Source: Typhlomys cinereus
Lineage: Eukaryota; Chordata; Mammalia; Rodentia; Platacanthomyidae
Assembly: GCA_023101885.1 (NCBI GenBank)
Contig: JALPQD010000087.1
Coordinates: forward strand, 4,511,951 to 4,575,950
DNA: 64,000 bases
Direction of reading: 5' to 3'
The translations under genes were made by a program, and so were the position numbers. The notes under the pieces were generated by a model. That model ran no database searches, was not told the DNA's origin, and saw only the letters and a list, made by a program, of their open reading frames with translations. Shown piece after piece: positions 31,754-43,999 of this stretch. Position 1 is the stretch's first letter, and each line of letters opens with the position of its first letter.

Positions 31754-33400
31754 CTGGCCATCAGGAAAATACAAATTAAAATTACTCTGAGAAATCATCC
31801 AACCCCAGACAGAATGGTTACGATCAAGACTACAAACAGCAATGAGTGCTGGCAAGGATGTGGAGAAAAGCGAGCACTTATTCATTGTTGGTGGGAGTAT
31901 AAATTGGTATCGCCACTTTGGAAATCAATATGGAGGTTCCTCAGAAGGCTAAAAATGAACTGCCATGTGGCCCAGATACTCACATCTTGAAATATCTTCA
32001 AAGGACTCTGCATCTCACTACAGACACTTGAACATCCATGTTCAATGCAGCTCTATTCACACTAGCAAGGAATGGGGTCAGCCTACATGCCCATCAACAG
32101 AGGAATGGGTGATGAAATTAGGGCACATGTACACAACAGAATGCCATTCAGCCATCAAGAAATTGTGGAATTTTTTGGTAAGTAGATGGAACTGGAAAAT
32201 ATTATATTGAGTGAAATATCTCAGACACAGAAAGACAAGGCCATGTGTTCTCTTTTGTGAATGTTGGCGTCGAACTTATAACTGATGTACTTAATTTGTG
32301 ATCCTGCAGTAGCCCGAAAACTTGGAAAAGTCCACTAAGCGGGGGAGGGCTAGAGTGAAGAGCTTAAAGGAGGAGATATAGAAAGACCAACAGTGGAAAG
32401 AGGAATAAGAGGGGAAGGTTGCTTAAGAGGGAGGAAGAGGAGGGGACGGGGGACCGGGAAGACTGAGGGAGTAACAGACAACACAAAGGCTGAAGTAACA
32501 ACTTGACAGAAACCTCCTGTGCTCTTCATATAGTCAAGGATTTGTGTTTAAAGCAGAGTGAGAACAAACATACTCTACACAGGGAGAGGCAAAGAGAGTG
32601 GGAAGAAAAATGTCCTTCAGTGCCCCAACTGGGACCCACAGACAATCACACAACATGATCAAGTTGTTGAGCAGAGAGGTCTCAGTGTCCCCCAACAATA
32701 CAGGCCTGTGCCATCGCTCTTGGCTGCTCTCCAGAAACTGATAGTAAGACCCTGTTACGGAAGACACCAACACTCATCACAGGACACAGGTAACAAACAC
32801 CAGCTGGTGCCAGTCTGGAAGCTTCCTCCTTGCTGGACAGCTTTCACAGAACCAGAAAGTATTCTGCAGGCCACTGGGGGAGAAAAGCAAACACCAATCT
32901 CACCAATCCCTGAAAGCTCGAGCTACAACAGAAGCATCTGGCAAGAGGTGACCATCAGTGTGATAGTGGCATCAAAGCCAAGACGCAACCAACAGCTTTC
33001 TGGTTAGATTCCATCAGGGATCATGTTCCTGTGCTGTGACTACACACACACACACACAAACAAGACCTACACAAGATTTCTCATATCAACATGTCACCAG
33101 GAAAGGGCAGAGGTCTCAAGTGATCCCATGGCCCCCTGAGAGACAGATGAAGGTCAGGCCTTTTAGGGGGTCACTTTCCTCAAGGGTACACCCACTGATA
33201 TATGACTTACACTCCGGCAAGTCCTCAGGTACATGCCTTCAAAGGCAACCCAAATGAGACCCAGGGGCAACTCATGCAAAAGAAAAAGTGACAGGAGGGA
33301 GACTGGAGGGAGAAGGGTTGGGGGAGGGGGAGGGAAGACGGGATTGGGATTAAGGTGTGAATGCACTACAGTCACGTACGAAATGGTAAAAGCATGATCT
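31754..33400 (+). pseudogene. L1 ORF2 end and 3' UTR, part 2
   Basis: Resumes with TGGCCATCAGGAAAATACAA, the block expected next in L1, and continues through GAGTATAAATTGGTATCGCC and CATGCCCATCAACAGAGGAA to the end of ORF2 near 32230. From there to about 33400 the sequence includes two polypurine stretches (near 32340-32460 and 33290-33350) like those of rodent L1 3' UTRs. The exact 3' end and poly(A) tail are not clear, so the right boundary is approximate. Confidence 0.75.
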
Positions 33401-33864
33401 GAACGGTGACTATGTCTGGCTGGCACACTCCTCCCTGTTCTGGAAACCACACCTGAGGTGCAGGAACGTGTTTGCAGCTCTCTGGACCTCACCTTCCACG
33501 CCCATCTCCATCGCTTCTGTGACGAGCAAGAGGGCAGGAGGGCAGACGCAGTAGAAGCTGACACAGCTACCCTTGGCCCCCAGGTCACCCCTCTAAGGCA
33601 GAAGCTCTTCTGCAGGGCAGCCCACTCTGCCTCACCCTCCCCACAGCAGGCGGTGAGGGGCCACCCATGCCCCCTCAGGGACCACCACAGAAAGAGCAGT
33701 GAGTTAGCAGTTACTGACGGGCCCACGCAGAGGAGGAGGTGCCCTGTGCTGTGAGGTCACCATAGTAACCGTGACCTCTTCCACTCGTTCCTTCTCGATT
33801 CATTCATCCTTTTCTGCACACACTCACGGTGGACTGTGCTAGGTGCTGGAGGTGTTGAGAAGAA
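33401..33864. other. Unique sequence
   Basis: No tandem repeat or exon recognised. Confidence 0.5.
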
Positions 33865-34165
33865 ACAACAAAAAACCTTGCTGAGGGATGAGGGAGGTAG
33901 GTCACAGCTGCCATTCAAGCTAAAGGCCAATTGCACTCCCGGATCCCACGTAACAAATCCCAGGTGGGCATGGTGACCCACATATAATTCCAGCCCGGAG
34001 GACAGAGCCCTCTGGTCGGACACAGGAGACAAGCTCTGGGTTTAGAGACACAACCTCAAGACAGGAAGGTGGAAGAGCCATCAAAGACGACTGCTCATTA
34101 TCACCCTCTCACCTCCACACACACACACCCATGCACCCCCTGCACACGCACGTGCACACACCATA
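33865..34165 (+). mobile_element. ID_B1/B4-like SINE
   Basis: CCCAGGTGGGCATGGTGACC, AATTCCAGCCCGGAGGACAG, GGGTTTAGAGACACAACCTC and CACCTCCACACACACACACC occur in the order of rodent ID-B1 dimers. The 5' head is diverged. Confidence 0.7.
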
Positions 34166-34527
34166 CACCCTTCGTGTGAAAATGGAAGTGAAATCAGTCT
34201 GAATTCAGGTGAATTATGCCGAGGAAGAGGAGGAGCTGGAACTTCTAGAGGTGCTCAGAGTCATAAACTGGTGATAGATTCAATTCTTCTCCCCAAAGAC
34301 AGGCCTCACCTCACACAGGGTGCTGGTCGCTTTGGATGGAATCACAAGTATGAGGTCTGTTTAGGGTCTCTGCTCTGCCACTATCAGTCACCCCCAATGA
34401 GCTATTGACTAGAGACTCCCCACTTCATCCCTTGATGAAGCAGAACAGCAAAACTTCAAGGTCGAGCTGGAAGAGAAGTCTAGAAAGGACTGCAGGTTTG
34501 ACGCTTGTTGTTCCGGTGCTTACACTT

Positions 34528-34558
<31 letters not shown>

Positions 34559-35027
34559 TTCTCCAAGCCTGGGTCAGGAGAACAAAGCCATGCAGCCCGC
34601 GCTGCACAAAGACCAAGGTCCAAGGGCTCCAAGCTGGGGACAGGCTGTGCCCACTCTGCTCCAGGGTTTTCCCTGCCAAGACACGATGTGACCTAAGAAA
34701 CGCCCATTCTGGAACATTCTGCAGTGCATTCCTATAGGGTGTCCTGGTCAGCCTGTGGCCAGCAGTGCTCTTTCTGGAAGGCGCAGAAGCGAGGGCTCCG
34801 CTGGCCGCCGTCCCCTGCCGGGCCATTCTCTGGCCTCTGGGAATGTTCTGCTGCCTAGAGAAGACCCAGCTGCGTCCCACCATCCATCTGTTCTCCTTTC
34901 ACAAGCCACTGAGATGCCAAGCCAAGTCAGGATCGTGTCTTGGGAGGCTGGGTAAGGAGCAAGGAGTCTCCAGACATCAGGAAGATCAGATTCCCAAGAC
35001 AGCTGAAAACACATCTAAGGTGGCAAA
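34166..35027. other. Unique sequence with a (CA)n tract
   Basis: 34525-34554 is a (CA)n microsatellite. The remainder is unique and GC-moderate; no exon supported. Confidence 0.6.
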
Positions 35028-35225
35028 GGTGAGGTGGCGCATGGGGTAAAGACACTTGGCACTCAAGCCTGGCACCTTGAGGCTTATCCTCGGATGGTCC
35101 GCGTGAGAGTGGAAGGAGGGAACAGACTCCACAAAGTTGTTCTCTGGTTTCACATGTGTACTTTGGCATGTACACACGCACACACACACATAGATCATGT
35201 GTACTAATAATGAATAAAATATTTT
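35028..35225 (+). mobile_element. B2/B3-like SINE
   Basis: GGTGAGGTGGCGCATGGGGT (A-box region), then GAGAGTGGAAGGAGGGAACA, CCACAAAGTTGTTCTCTGG and a CA-rich tail ending AATGAATAAAAT. The middle section is characteristic of B2/B3 elements, which supports a mouse-related rodent. Confidence 0.8.
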
Positions 35226-35532
35226 TAAATGGCAAATGTTTATGGTAGAAATAAGACCAGAAGTTGGAGGATGAGCTGCTCCAACTGTGAAGGGTAAAAT
35301 CTCTTTGAACATAGTCATGCTGGGCACCGGAGTGCACAGTCATCCTGCAAGGACCCAAAGACGTTCTGGGCACCCATGAGCGGGATTATCCTGAAGGACC
35401 CGCAGACATGCCGGGCACTTGTCACATGCCGTCAAACAAGCAACAAGCCTGCTATGCAAAACCGAGTGTCAACCAAGCTGGGGGCATTGATTAGACTTTG
35501 ATGCCAATGCTGATCCTAACCAGACAGAGCTG
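35226..35532. other. Unique sequence with degenerate tandem block
   Basis: About three diverged copies of a roughly 50-bp unit (GGACCCAAAGACGTTCTGGG, GGACCCGCAGACATGCCGGG) lie at 35310-35430. Confidence 0.55.
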
Positions 35533-35815
35533 GAGGAAGTGCCCAGGCCGCTTCTGAGTTCACCCTGGAGGAAGTGCCCAGGCCGCTTCTGAGTTCACCC
35601 TGGAGGAAGTGCCCAGGCCGCTTCTGAGTTCACCCTGGAGGAAGTGCCCAGGCTGCTTCTGAGTTCACTCTGGAGGAAGTGCCCAGGCCGCTTCTGAGTT
35701 CACACAGGAGGAAGTGCCCAGGCCGCTTCTGAGTTCACCCTGGAGGAAGTGCCCAGGCCGCTTCTGAGTTCACCCTGGAGGAAGTGCCCAGGCCGCTTCT
35801 GAGTTCACACAGGAA
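35533..35815. repeat. 35-bp minisatellite, 8 copies
   Basis: GAGGAAGTGCCCAGGCCGCT followed by TCTGAGTTCACCCTG, with an exact 35-bp period from 35533. Variation is minimal (CACCCTG versus CACACAG or CACTCTG). Confidence 0.95.
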
Positions 35816-37605
35816 GTCATGCCTGTCCCCATGACTTGGCTCTTCTTTCCATTGTTTCTGGAAATCTCCTCGAGGTCTGATCTTGCCTCTGCTCAGCATA
35901 CGTGAGCTGGGTCCACTTCCGCCTGCATCTGGATTGATCGTCTTTGGCTGTCCCACGCAGAACCCCCAGCCTGGAATTCCACCTGCTCCCTGATCCCCAG
36001 GTCCTTAAATGCAGAACGAGGACGCCTTTTGGACGACGACGCAGCCCTGACGCTTCCTGCCTGCAGGAGCTTGATGTGGCCGAGGTTTATCGCATGATCT
36101 CAAACCACAGTGTGGAAACACATGGACTCCTTGCTGCAGGGCTGTTGCATGCACCGCTCGCAGCTCCTGTGCTCTGGGGCAGAGTGACTTGGATGCTGAA
36201 GTCCACCCAGGACACCTGGAAGAACGCCGCTCTGCCGGTGGATTCCGTCCACCCTCAGCTGGTTCTGCCAGGAACAGGTAGGCTTGGTGCTTAAGTAAGA
36301 ATTATGAACCGACTTGGAGCCAGTTTACTCCAGACTGACCTCCAGAGTCACGGGCTGGGAATGTAGCTGATGTGCAACTCACCAAAACCTACTCAAGCCT
36401 TGCTGCTGCAGGGTGAGGGGTGTGACGCCATCCTCCGCCATCCTTCCCACCGCCCTTCCCTGGCCAGCCCCGTCCGAAGCTGCCCTGCAGCCCTTCCGAA
36501 GAACACGCACCTGGAGCCAGGAGACAACTCACAGGTAACGGCGCCTGCAAACCAGTGACCCGCGTCCAATCCTGGATCCTCCGTGGTAGGAGGAGAGCTG
36601 CTCCCAAAGGGTGACCTCTGACCTTCACGCGCACAGTTGGCATATGAGCACCCACCCCCCAGCAGAGTTTGCACAGGCGAATGTACTTGCTGAAGATGGA
36701 CGCTGCGTCTAGCATCCATCAGACCACGTCCCCTCTTCATTTCCAAAGCTCTAACCACATCCACTTGGCAGGAGAGTGGACTTCATTATGATCACAGCCA
36801 AGACTTCACACCTGTTGGCCAGCAGCTGCGTCCCTCCTAATGCTTTAACGGCCATCGAGAGGGGACTGTGACCTTCTCTCCCCCTGGTTTCCAAAGCAGA
36901 AGGTTGAAACTGGGGATCCTTGGACGCCCCAGTGGGCACCGCGTACGTGCGCGGAGCAGGAGCTACGAGAAGATGCTCATCCTAAGGGAGTGTGCCCCGG
37001 GAGATCCCGACTCCAGCACGCCAAGGCCCTGGGCGCCACGCGACCCGGCCCATGCCGCCCGGCCCACGCATCCTTCCCGCTTGCTCAGTATCCTTCTCGC
37101 TCGTCTAGCAAGGCTGCCAGCGGTCTGAGAACTGGGGCGTGGGGGGAAATGACAGAGATGGGGGACCTCACGCCAGAGTAGGACAAGGAATAAAGAGCTG
37201 GCTTGCCCGGAGAGGAGGGGTCTGGAGGTGTCTCCTCTTCAGGACGAGGACGAGGACCCCCAGCAATCGTGGTCCCAACCACAGACATGACCCGGGCCAC
37301 TTTGACAGCAACAGAAGCCACTGGTAGGAGCAGATGGGCAAAGGACAGAGCCCAGGACCAGGGTCCCGAGTGACAGCTGGTGCACAGGCCTCCAGGAGCC
37401 GGAAGCAGCCCCCTGCTGAGACTGTCCGCCATCGCTAGACCCCAAGCACGGCCAGGGCAAGATCCACGTGAGAAGCAGGGTGCGTCCCCGAAGGAAGAGG
37501 GTCAGACTCGTTCCCCAACCTGGCTCATGCACATGCAGGGGAACCCTCAAAAACCACAGAGCAGATGCTGACGGTACAGAACTGTCCCTGGAGACTGAGC
37601 CCCTG
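35816..37605. other. Unique sequence with SINE remnant
   Basis: About 1.8 kb. 36520-36650 resembles a B2-like SINE end (CCTGGATCCTCCGTGGTAGG, GGTGACCTCTGACCTTCACG). 36940-37080 is CpG-rich. Frames of up to 144 codons have no recognisable domain and I call no exon. Confidence 0.5.
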
Positions 37606-38190
37606 CCCCCCCCACTGATCACCACAGGGGCTCTGCTCCCCCACTGATCACCACAGGGGCTCTTCTCCCCCACTGATCACCACAGGGGGCTCTGATCCCC
37701 CCACTGATCACCACAGGGGGCTCTGATCCCCCCCCCCCACTGATCACCACAGGGGCTCTGATCCCCCCACTGATCACCACAGGGGCTCTGATCCCCCACT
37801 GATCACCACAGGGGCTCTGATCCCCCACTGATCACCAGAGGGGTCTGATCCCCCACTGATCACCACAGGGGCTCTGATCCCCCACTGATCACCAGAGGGC
37901 TCTGATCCCCCACTGATCACCACAGGGGGCTCTGATCCCCCACTGATCACCACAGGGGGCTCTGATCCCCCCCCCCACTGATCACCACAGGGGGCTCTGA
38001 TCCCCCCACTGATCACCACAGGGGGCTCTGATCCCCCACTGATCACCACAGGGGGCTCTGATCCCCCACTGATCACCACAGGGGCTCTGATCCCCCCACT
38101 GATGACCACAGGGGGCTCTGATCCCCTCCACTGATAACCACAGGGGGCTCTGATCCCCCACTGATCACCACAGGGGGGCTCTCCAAGCTT
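37606..38190. repeat. 28-31 bp minisatellite, 19 copies
   Basis: CCCCCACTGATCACCACAGG followed by GGCTCTGAT. Copies differ mainly in the length of the C-run (4 to 10) and G-run (2 to 6). 17 of 19 contain TGATCA. The homopolymer variation suggests slippage within units as well as unit turnover. Confidence 0.95.
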
Positions 38191-40235
38191 GACAGAGCCC
38201 CCCCACTCTCTACTGACCCAAGCTACGGGTCAGACCTCGCCCCAGTCCCACCCTGTGGCTGGGCAACTTGACAAAGTGATCGGATCGGCCCATCAACACT
38301 GCTGACGTCACCTCCCGCTGATTGACGGGGATCCAGCTTTTCAAGATCCAGCAATGAGGGGTCCTAGGCGCAGGGATGGCTTGGCTCAGTCCTGTGGGGG
38401 GAAAGGTCACCAGTCTGTTACAACACTAACCACGAGCGCTCTCCAAAGACAAGTCGCCATCTAAATATGCCAGCATCGGGGATCATTAAGTCACGAATCA
38501 CTCAAACTGGACGGAGGAGCACGTCGGGGCCGCCCAGGAGTCGGGTGACCCCAAGCAGGAACCCGCTTGGTCCGGCTCTTTCTCCCAATCTCTGCTTCGA
38601 GCCTTCAGAGTGTTTTAATCTCTCACTTATGAAAGCCCATAGCGGGTGCTGGGTAAAGAGGAAAATGGCTCAGACATGAACATCTTTTCTATCGATTTCC
38701 TTTCTCTTCATTTCCTGCCGCCCTGGAAAGGGACGACAGAGCCTCGTGCTGCAAAGCCTTCATAACTCAGCCCTCGTCAATGCGTTTCAAGAAGTCTTGG
38801 TGCTCTCTTCTTCTGATTCGGGGAGCTCCATTCCGGGTGTATCATTATCTTTATACCCCCCAAATATTTGGGATTTATGGACGGCATCTAAACTCAGTGG
38901 AAAAAATTAAAGCAGAGTGTCCCAAATCCAGGGTAAACTTTCACTCCTGTGGTGCTAATTTTGGTCAGACGATGACATCGAGCCTTTACATCAAATCCTC
39001 TGAGGTTTATATTTTCTTATTGTTCAGGTGGTTTTGTCCTTGGTGTCAGATGACTCACACGCAGGACGCTCACAGAGCTTGGGAGGCTCGCCCCACAGGC
39101 AGGCTTCTGTCTTCCTTTCCAGAATAGTTTCCCGTTCTGCTGATGGTCCAGGCCTCCAGGGGCCGGAGGAGCTGAGCCTGGAGACCCCGCGTCTCCGGCG
39201 TGGAGCACAGAGCCCAGGGAGGGAGGGACCGGTGCGCCTTGAACCAGCTTAACTGTGTCTCGGGGGCGTGGGATTCTCCACTGACAGCTTGCAGCGTGAG
39301 ACATGAGATTTGGGGCTGAAACTTTTGGTAGATGCGTCTTCTCGCCCTTAAGGAAAACAAGGCAGTCAGATGTGACCTGGAGGGGGGCTCCTAGCACCCC
39401 AGGACTAGGTACCCACCTAGCTCCCAGCACCCATCTGTGCCAACAGGCGCATCTGAAAGCTCCCACCCCCGGGTGGAAACCTTCTTTCTGGCTCCTCTGG
39501 CTCCTCCCTTTTGCCCCTGCTTTCTGACAAGCCCCTTCGACCTGATGTCTTGTCTCCATGTCTGCCTGGGACGCGACGAACCCCTCCCCAGCTGACTCCC
39601 AGTCCTTGCGCACAGCAGTGACCCTTTGCCTCCTGCTGAGCCTCTCGGACGTGCAGGTCCCCACACATGTGGACGGGTCAGGGGTTGACCTGAGGGACCA
39701 ACATGTCCTAAGGCAGCACAGATGTCCGCACCCGCCTCTGTCTCTGCCCAGCACATCCCCTCCTGCAGGGATCGAGCCCCATGGTGCTCCCAGAACATGG
39801 ACCCCCTCCTCCCGCTCCCCCGACAGAGCGGCCATCCTGGTCAGGCCTGCGGCTCACACAGATCCAACTCCACGCCCACAGAAGCAGGAGCCTTTCAAAC
39901 CCCCTTGAGACAGAGAATGCTCATGAAGACACAGTTACAGAACATCAGCCAGCTGGGCGGCAGGGCCACTTCAGGAGAAACACTCAGCTGGGGTATTCCG
40001 ATCATAAACAAAACCCAAAGATGCGATAAGGAGCAGACGACCTTCCAGCATGGGCCGCGTCCCACGGCAGACTCGTCCTCGTGCAAAATGTTAACTCGCT
40101 TTTCTTACACAACAGAAACGGAACAGAAACCAACCAGAGAATCAACTCGGCACCACTCAGCTAGCGCAAGGCAGAGGCGCTCCAAAGCTTCATCTTCGTC
40201 TCCTCCTCAGTTCAGTCTGGACGCCAGAGCTTCTG
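38191..40235. other. Unique sequence with conserved-element candidate
   Basis: About 2 kb of non-tandem DNA. A perfect CRE lies at 38303-38310. 38600-39060 is AT-rich and complex and could be a conserved element. Frames of up to 272 codons on the minus strand lack recognisable domains. Confidence 0.5.
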
Positions 40236-40319
40236 CCACAGTGGACTGACCTTCCGCCACAGTGGTCTGACCTTCCTCCAGGGTGGTCTGACCTTCCTCC
40301 ACAGTGGACTGACCGTGGC
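40236..40319. repeat. 21-24 bp minisatellite, 4 copies
   Basis: CCACAGTGGACTGACCTTCCG with variants (CCACAGTGGTCTGACCTTCC, CCAGGGTGGTCTGACC). The first period is 21 bp, later ones 24 bp. Confidence 0.85.
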
Positions 40320-40799
40320 TTTCTCTCTGAGATGCTGGCCGGGCACAGGGGGCTCGTTTCCACCCTGCTCTTCCTGGCCGGAGCCCATCTACCACCAGAG
40401 GGCCAGGTCTAGAGCCCACCCTGGCTCTAGTCTCTGACCTCAGTGTCCCTCACTGCCTGAGCAAAGCCCTGCACTCTGGGGCCCTCTGCTCGGGATCCAG
40501 TAGAGCGGCTCCTTGGGGGCAGGTCGGGAAGGGAACCCATTGGACCCGCCTCAGTGAAACTCACTCCCACCCACCCGCAGCTTGGGCTCATCCTAACCCA
40601 CAGGAAGCTGCCTCGGCGCCTCTGTGCCCTCCTCCCATCTAAGAGGGACACTTGCAGAAGTCAGGAAGAGCCTGGCATCTCCCAGGTGCCGGCTTCCTCC
40701 TGTGAATCCAGTCCTTTCCAGGGCACAGGACCTTGAGGTTCTTCTGGCCCAGCTACCATTGCCACACTCTAGTGCCTGAGGATCTTTGAAGAATGATTC
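40320..40799. other. Unique sequence with CTCF-like motif
   Basis: CCACCAGAGGGC at 40392-40403 matches the first twelve positions of the CTCF core, but the last two bases differ. No exon is supported. Confidence 0.5.
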
Positions 40800-40880
40800 C
40801 TGGGGCTGGGGATGTGGCCCAGGTGGCAGATGCTCGCCTAGCATGCCCTTGCTCGACGCCCTTGCTCGACGCCCACGCAA
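40800..40880 (+). mobile_element. ID-like SINE
   Basis: GGGGCTGGGGATGTGGCCCA then GATGCTCGCCTAGCATGCCC is the standard head of rodent ID elements. A 14-bp block (CCCTTGCTCGACGC) is duplicated where the B box should be. It ends in an A-rich tail. Confidence 0.8.
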
Positions 40881-42181
40881 AAGGAAAAGTGATAATTAGC
40901 AAGGGCAGCACCGAGTGAGCCCAGAAGTCCACAACGTGGGAGACCCTACATGCATGGGGTCCTCCATTTGCTTTCCGTCTTTTCCAGTGGTAGAGTTCAA
41001 ACCCAGAGCCCCATACACACCAGACGATCACGTTCCAGGGCCTCATACGAGAAAGGACAGAGCATCAGCTCCTAAGACCCCAGGGCCGAGTCTGCCACAC
41101 AGCCAACCATTTTCACGCTCGGCATCCTGCCGCCCTGGGACCTCTTGGGCCAGCAGAGGGGCCATTGAGAGTCGAAGGACCCGAAAGGTCACAGGTGAGA
41201 TGATTACTCATTGGCGAGACTGAGTCACGCCCCCACCAAAGGGCACTGCAGACCTGACGCCCCAGAACCCGCACATGAACCCTCACTTGGAAAGAAGGCT
41301 GTGCGGAAACAATCAAAGTAAATCGACACGGAGATTAGGGTCGCCGCAGCCTAGTGGCTGACTGCCCTCCCTCTGCAGAGCCACGTGGCCACAGCGCAGC
41401 CGTGCACACAGAGGCCAAGGCCAGGGAATGCTGGGGAGAGCGTCTCGGCACCTCAGGGGACCGTCTGCGCCTTAGGGAGGATCTCGGAAATAATGATAAA
41501 GGAAAGCAAACCTGGACCTAAGTCAGCACCCCGCAAAGGTCGAAAGGAAGGAGCTGGAGCGTCTGGTGTCCACAGTGGGAATACGCGGGAAGGAACCCGG
41601 GGCTGCACTGCCGGGTATGGGTGGGGGGACCCACGCGGAAGAATCCACAGCGCAATGCAATCGGAACCCACAAATGTCACGGAATCTGGGAAATAATCAG
41701 GTCAGGTGTGAAGATCTTGGCGTAACGCCATCAGGACGTGGTTCGCAGCAGCGAGACCCAAAGGAAACTAAAAGTTCAAACCAGCAGGGAGGATTCAATA
41801 ATTTGTTACGTTCTCACAATGAAACAATTATGAAGCTATCAGAGACGATGATGCCAATCCCTATTTATCCACGAGGAGAGAGAGCACAGCGCAGGACTGT
41901 CTGAGGGAAAAGCAAGGACAGGAAGGAGGACCACACTACAAGCCTCTGACGCTGACCTCGAGCTGCCCACCACAAGTCACATCTGCTTATTTTCAGATTT
42001 TCTAAAAAAAAATCAGTGCTGCTAGGAATAAAGAAATGCACTTGAGCATGTCTGCTGCAGAGGTTGATCTGAGTAGCATCCCTGCAGGAAGGACCCAAGG
42101 GCGCCCACCAGCCCCACAGACGGTCAGCACTGCAGTGTGGGTGGGGGGCACGTCCCTCCACTCCCTCCCCGTGAGAGTGTG
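40881..42181. other. Unique sequence
   Basis: About 1.3 kb with no tandem repeat, exon or recognised transposon. A near-CTCF motif (CCAGCAGAGGGG) lies at 41150. Confidence 0.5.
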
Positions 42182-42445
42182 TCTTAAAAGTGCCTGGAAT
42201 CCAGCACTTAGAAGGCTGAGGCAGGAGGATCCCATGCTAGGGCCAGCCTGGGCTACAGAGGGGCCAGCCTGGGTGACAGAGGGGTCAGCCTGGGCTACAG
42301 GGTGACCAGCCTGGCCTACAGGGCGACCAGCCTGGGCGACAGAGGGGCCAGCCTGGGCGACAGAGGGGCCAGCCTGGGCGACAGAGGGGTCAGCCTGGGC
42401 GACAGAGGGGCCAGCCTGGGCGACAGAGGGAGACAAACGCCAGGC
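42182..42445 (+). mobile_element. B1-like SINE with internal 21-bp expansion
   Basis: The left part reads as B1 (AATCCAGCACTTAGAAGGCT, GAGGCAGGAGGATCCCATGC). The B1 block CCAGCCTGGGCTACAGAG is then repeated nine times at a 21-bp period (42243, 42264, 42285, 42306, 42327, 42348, 42369, 42390, 42411), before the 3' end (GAGGGAGACAAACG). The minisatellite therefore arose inside the SINE. Confidence 0.92.
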
Positions 42446-42954
42446 TTTCAGATACCAAGGGTGGAGGTTGGGAGGGAAAAAGAGGGCTAAGGGAACAGGA
42501 CTGACGTGACGTGCAGTGCGGCCTTTTCATCAGTAACCAGCGTGCGGTGCTGCCGCTCAGACCCTCTAGCCCGCGTCTCACACTGGGCGCTGCCGCTCAG
42601 ACCTTCCCCGCGTCTCACATTGGGCGCTGCCGCTCAGACCCTCTAGCCCGCGCTTGGGCTGTCATCTGCGAGGGTCCCCCTCACCGCACTCCTGCGCCCT
42701 AACAAGGTCAGGTTCAACGCCAATGGCTGACGCACAGAAGGGAGCAGCCACAGCTCACATCCGTTTTCAGAGGGACTCGGCTGTCCTTTGTTCCTGCCAG
42801 ATCTGGGGAAGACGAATTCGCACCGAGCTTTGGCTACCAACAAGACCATGAACAATCCCGGGCTGCGCAGCATCCAGCTTCCCAAGCAGCCGCCCACCCA
42901 CATCCAAGGAAAGACTTGGCTCGCACCCTGACAGGTTCCGGGGGAGATTTATGC
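42446..42954. other. Unique sequence with 3-copy 38-40 bp repeat
   Basis: GCTGCCGCTCAGACC with CGCGTCTCACA repeats at 42549, 42589 and 42627, CpG-rich. The remainder is unique. Confidence 0.7.
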
Positions 42955-43080
42955 AGAAATACCTAATTAAGCTCCAGGGAAAGCCACTCATCAAGGTGTT
43001 TAATTGGCAGCATGTGACTGTTAGGGGCTAATGAAGTCGTCCCCCCACACCTTAATTAACGTCTGTCACTGCCCGCTGCC
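42955..43080. promoter_or_regulatory. Conserved-element candidate with homeodomain sites
   Basis: TAATTA at 42964-42969 and TTAATTAA at 43052-43059 in complex, non-repetitive sequence. Inferred from texture and motifs only. Confidence 0.3.
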
Positions 43081-43357
43081 TAGCGGGACGAGGGTAAGGG
43101 AGGCAGAAGGGGTTACTGGCCGGGCTGGCCGGGCTCGCTGTTCTCAGCATCCGGCTGACGGAGCAGATGGGCCAGGCCTGCGGGCGGCTCCAGCCCAGCT
43201 GGCCTCGAATTCACTTAGTGGAAAGTTATGACGCTCTGCATCTGGCCTGGGGGAGCCCGTGAGGGCAGGTGAGAGGGGATCTGCCCCAGATGCGGTTTAG
43301 AACCACCTCCAGCTGCACCCCACACTTGGTGGATCACTGGCCTCTCCTGAGGTTGCT
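43081..43357. other. Unique sequence
   Basis: GC-rich, short CCGGGCTGG duplication near 43118. No exon. Confidence 0.5.
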
Positions 43358-43565
43358 TTGAGTTTTTTTTGGTTTTGCTTTTTCTGAAACAGAATCTCCT
43401 ATGGCCTGGGCTGGCCTCAACCTCAGGATAGGCTTGACCTCCTGATCCTACCGCCTCTCCCTCAAGGGCAGGCTGCACGTGTGCCAAGAACACCCTGGTG
43501 AGGTGGTGCAGGATTGGAACTCAAGGATAAGTGCACGGGAGGCAGTCATGCTACCAGCTGAGTGC
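43358..43565 (-). mobile_element. B1/B4-like SINE, minus strand
   Basis: TTTTTTTTGGTTTTGC (inverted A-tail), CCTGGGCTGGCCTCAACCTC and GGCTTGACCTCCTGATCC give inverted B1. The following ID-like block (GGAACTCAAGGATAAGTGCA) suggests a B4-type dimer. Confidence 0.75.
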
Positions 43566-43576
43566 CTTCCTCAAAG

Positions 43577-43999
43577 CATTTTGTTGCAGTCGCCTGCATG
43601 GTTGCTGATAAATGACCAGAACACAGCTTAAGGGAACAAGGAGTTTACTTTCTTATGACAGTCCGGTTACAGTTTATAGTCCAGCTTGAAGGGAGAGCAC
43701 ACACCAACACCAGGGCCGAGGGAACTGGCCACCATAACGGCTGAGAGACGGACAATCCTTACTTGCCAGACCAGCATGTCTGGCCAAGTATACAGAAGGA
43801 TGCCGACTCCCTCAACCAGCTCTCTGTGATTTATCCAGGGCCTAATCCCACCCACCATGGGCTGGGTCTTCCCCAGCAGCTAGACAATATCCTTCAGGTT
43901 TGCTCTGGGCTTAACTCAACCATCAATTCTCTACAACTGTGCCCAGAGCTCAAACCCTCAAGAGTCAAGTTGACACCTGTGCTTAACTATGACACATTT
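43577..43999 (-). mobile_element. MaLR solo LTR with 5-bp target-site duplication
   Basis: The LTR spans 43582-43994 (413 bp), TG to CA, and is flanked by the identical pentamer CATTT at 43577-43581 and 43995-43999. Blocks shared with 44101 and 50755 include CTTGCCAGACCAGCATGTCT and CCACCATGGGCTGGGTCTTC. The 5-bp duplication is typical of ERVL/MaLR integration. No internal sequence is left. Confidence 0.92.

Noticed and set aside
39017..39835. 272-codon minus-strand frame in unique DNA
   Set aside because: It is the longest frame outside tandem repeats, but it has no recognisable domain, and competing frames are open on the other strand. GC-rich DNA gives such frames by chance.
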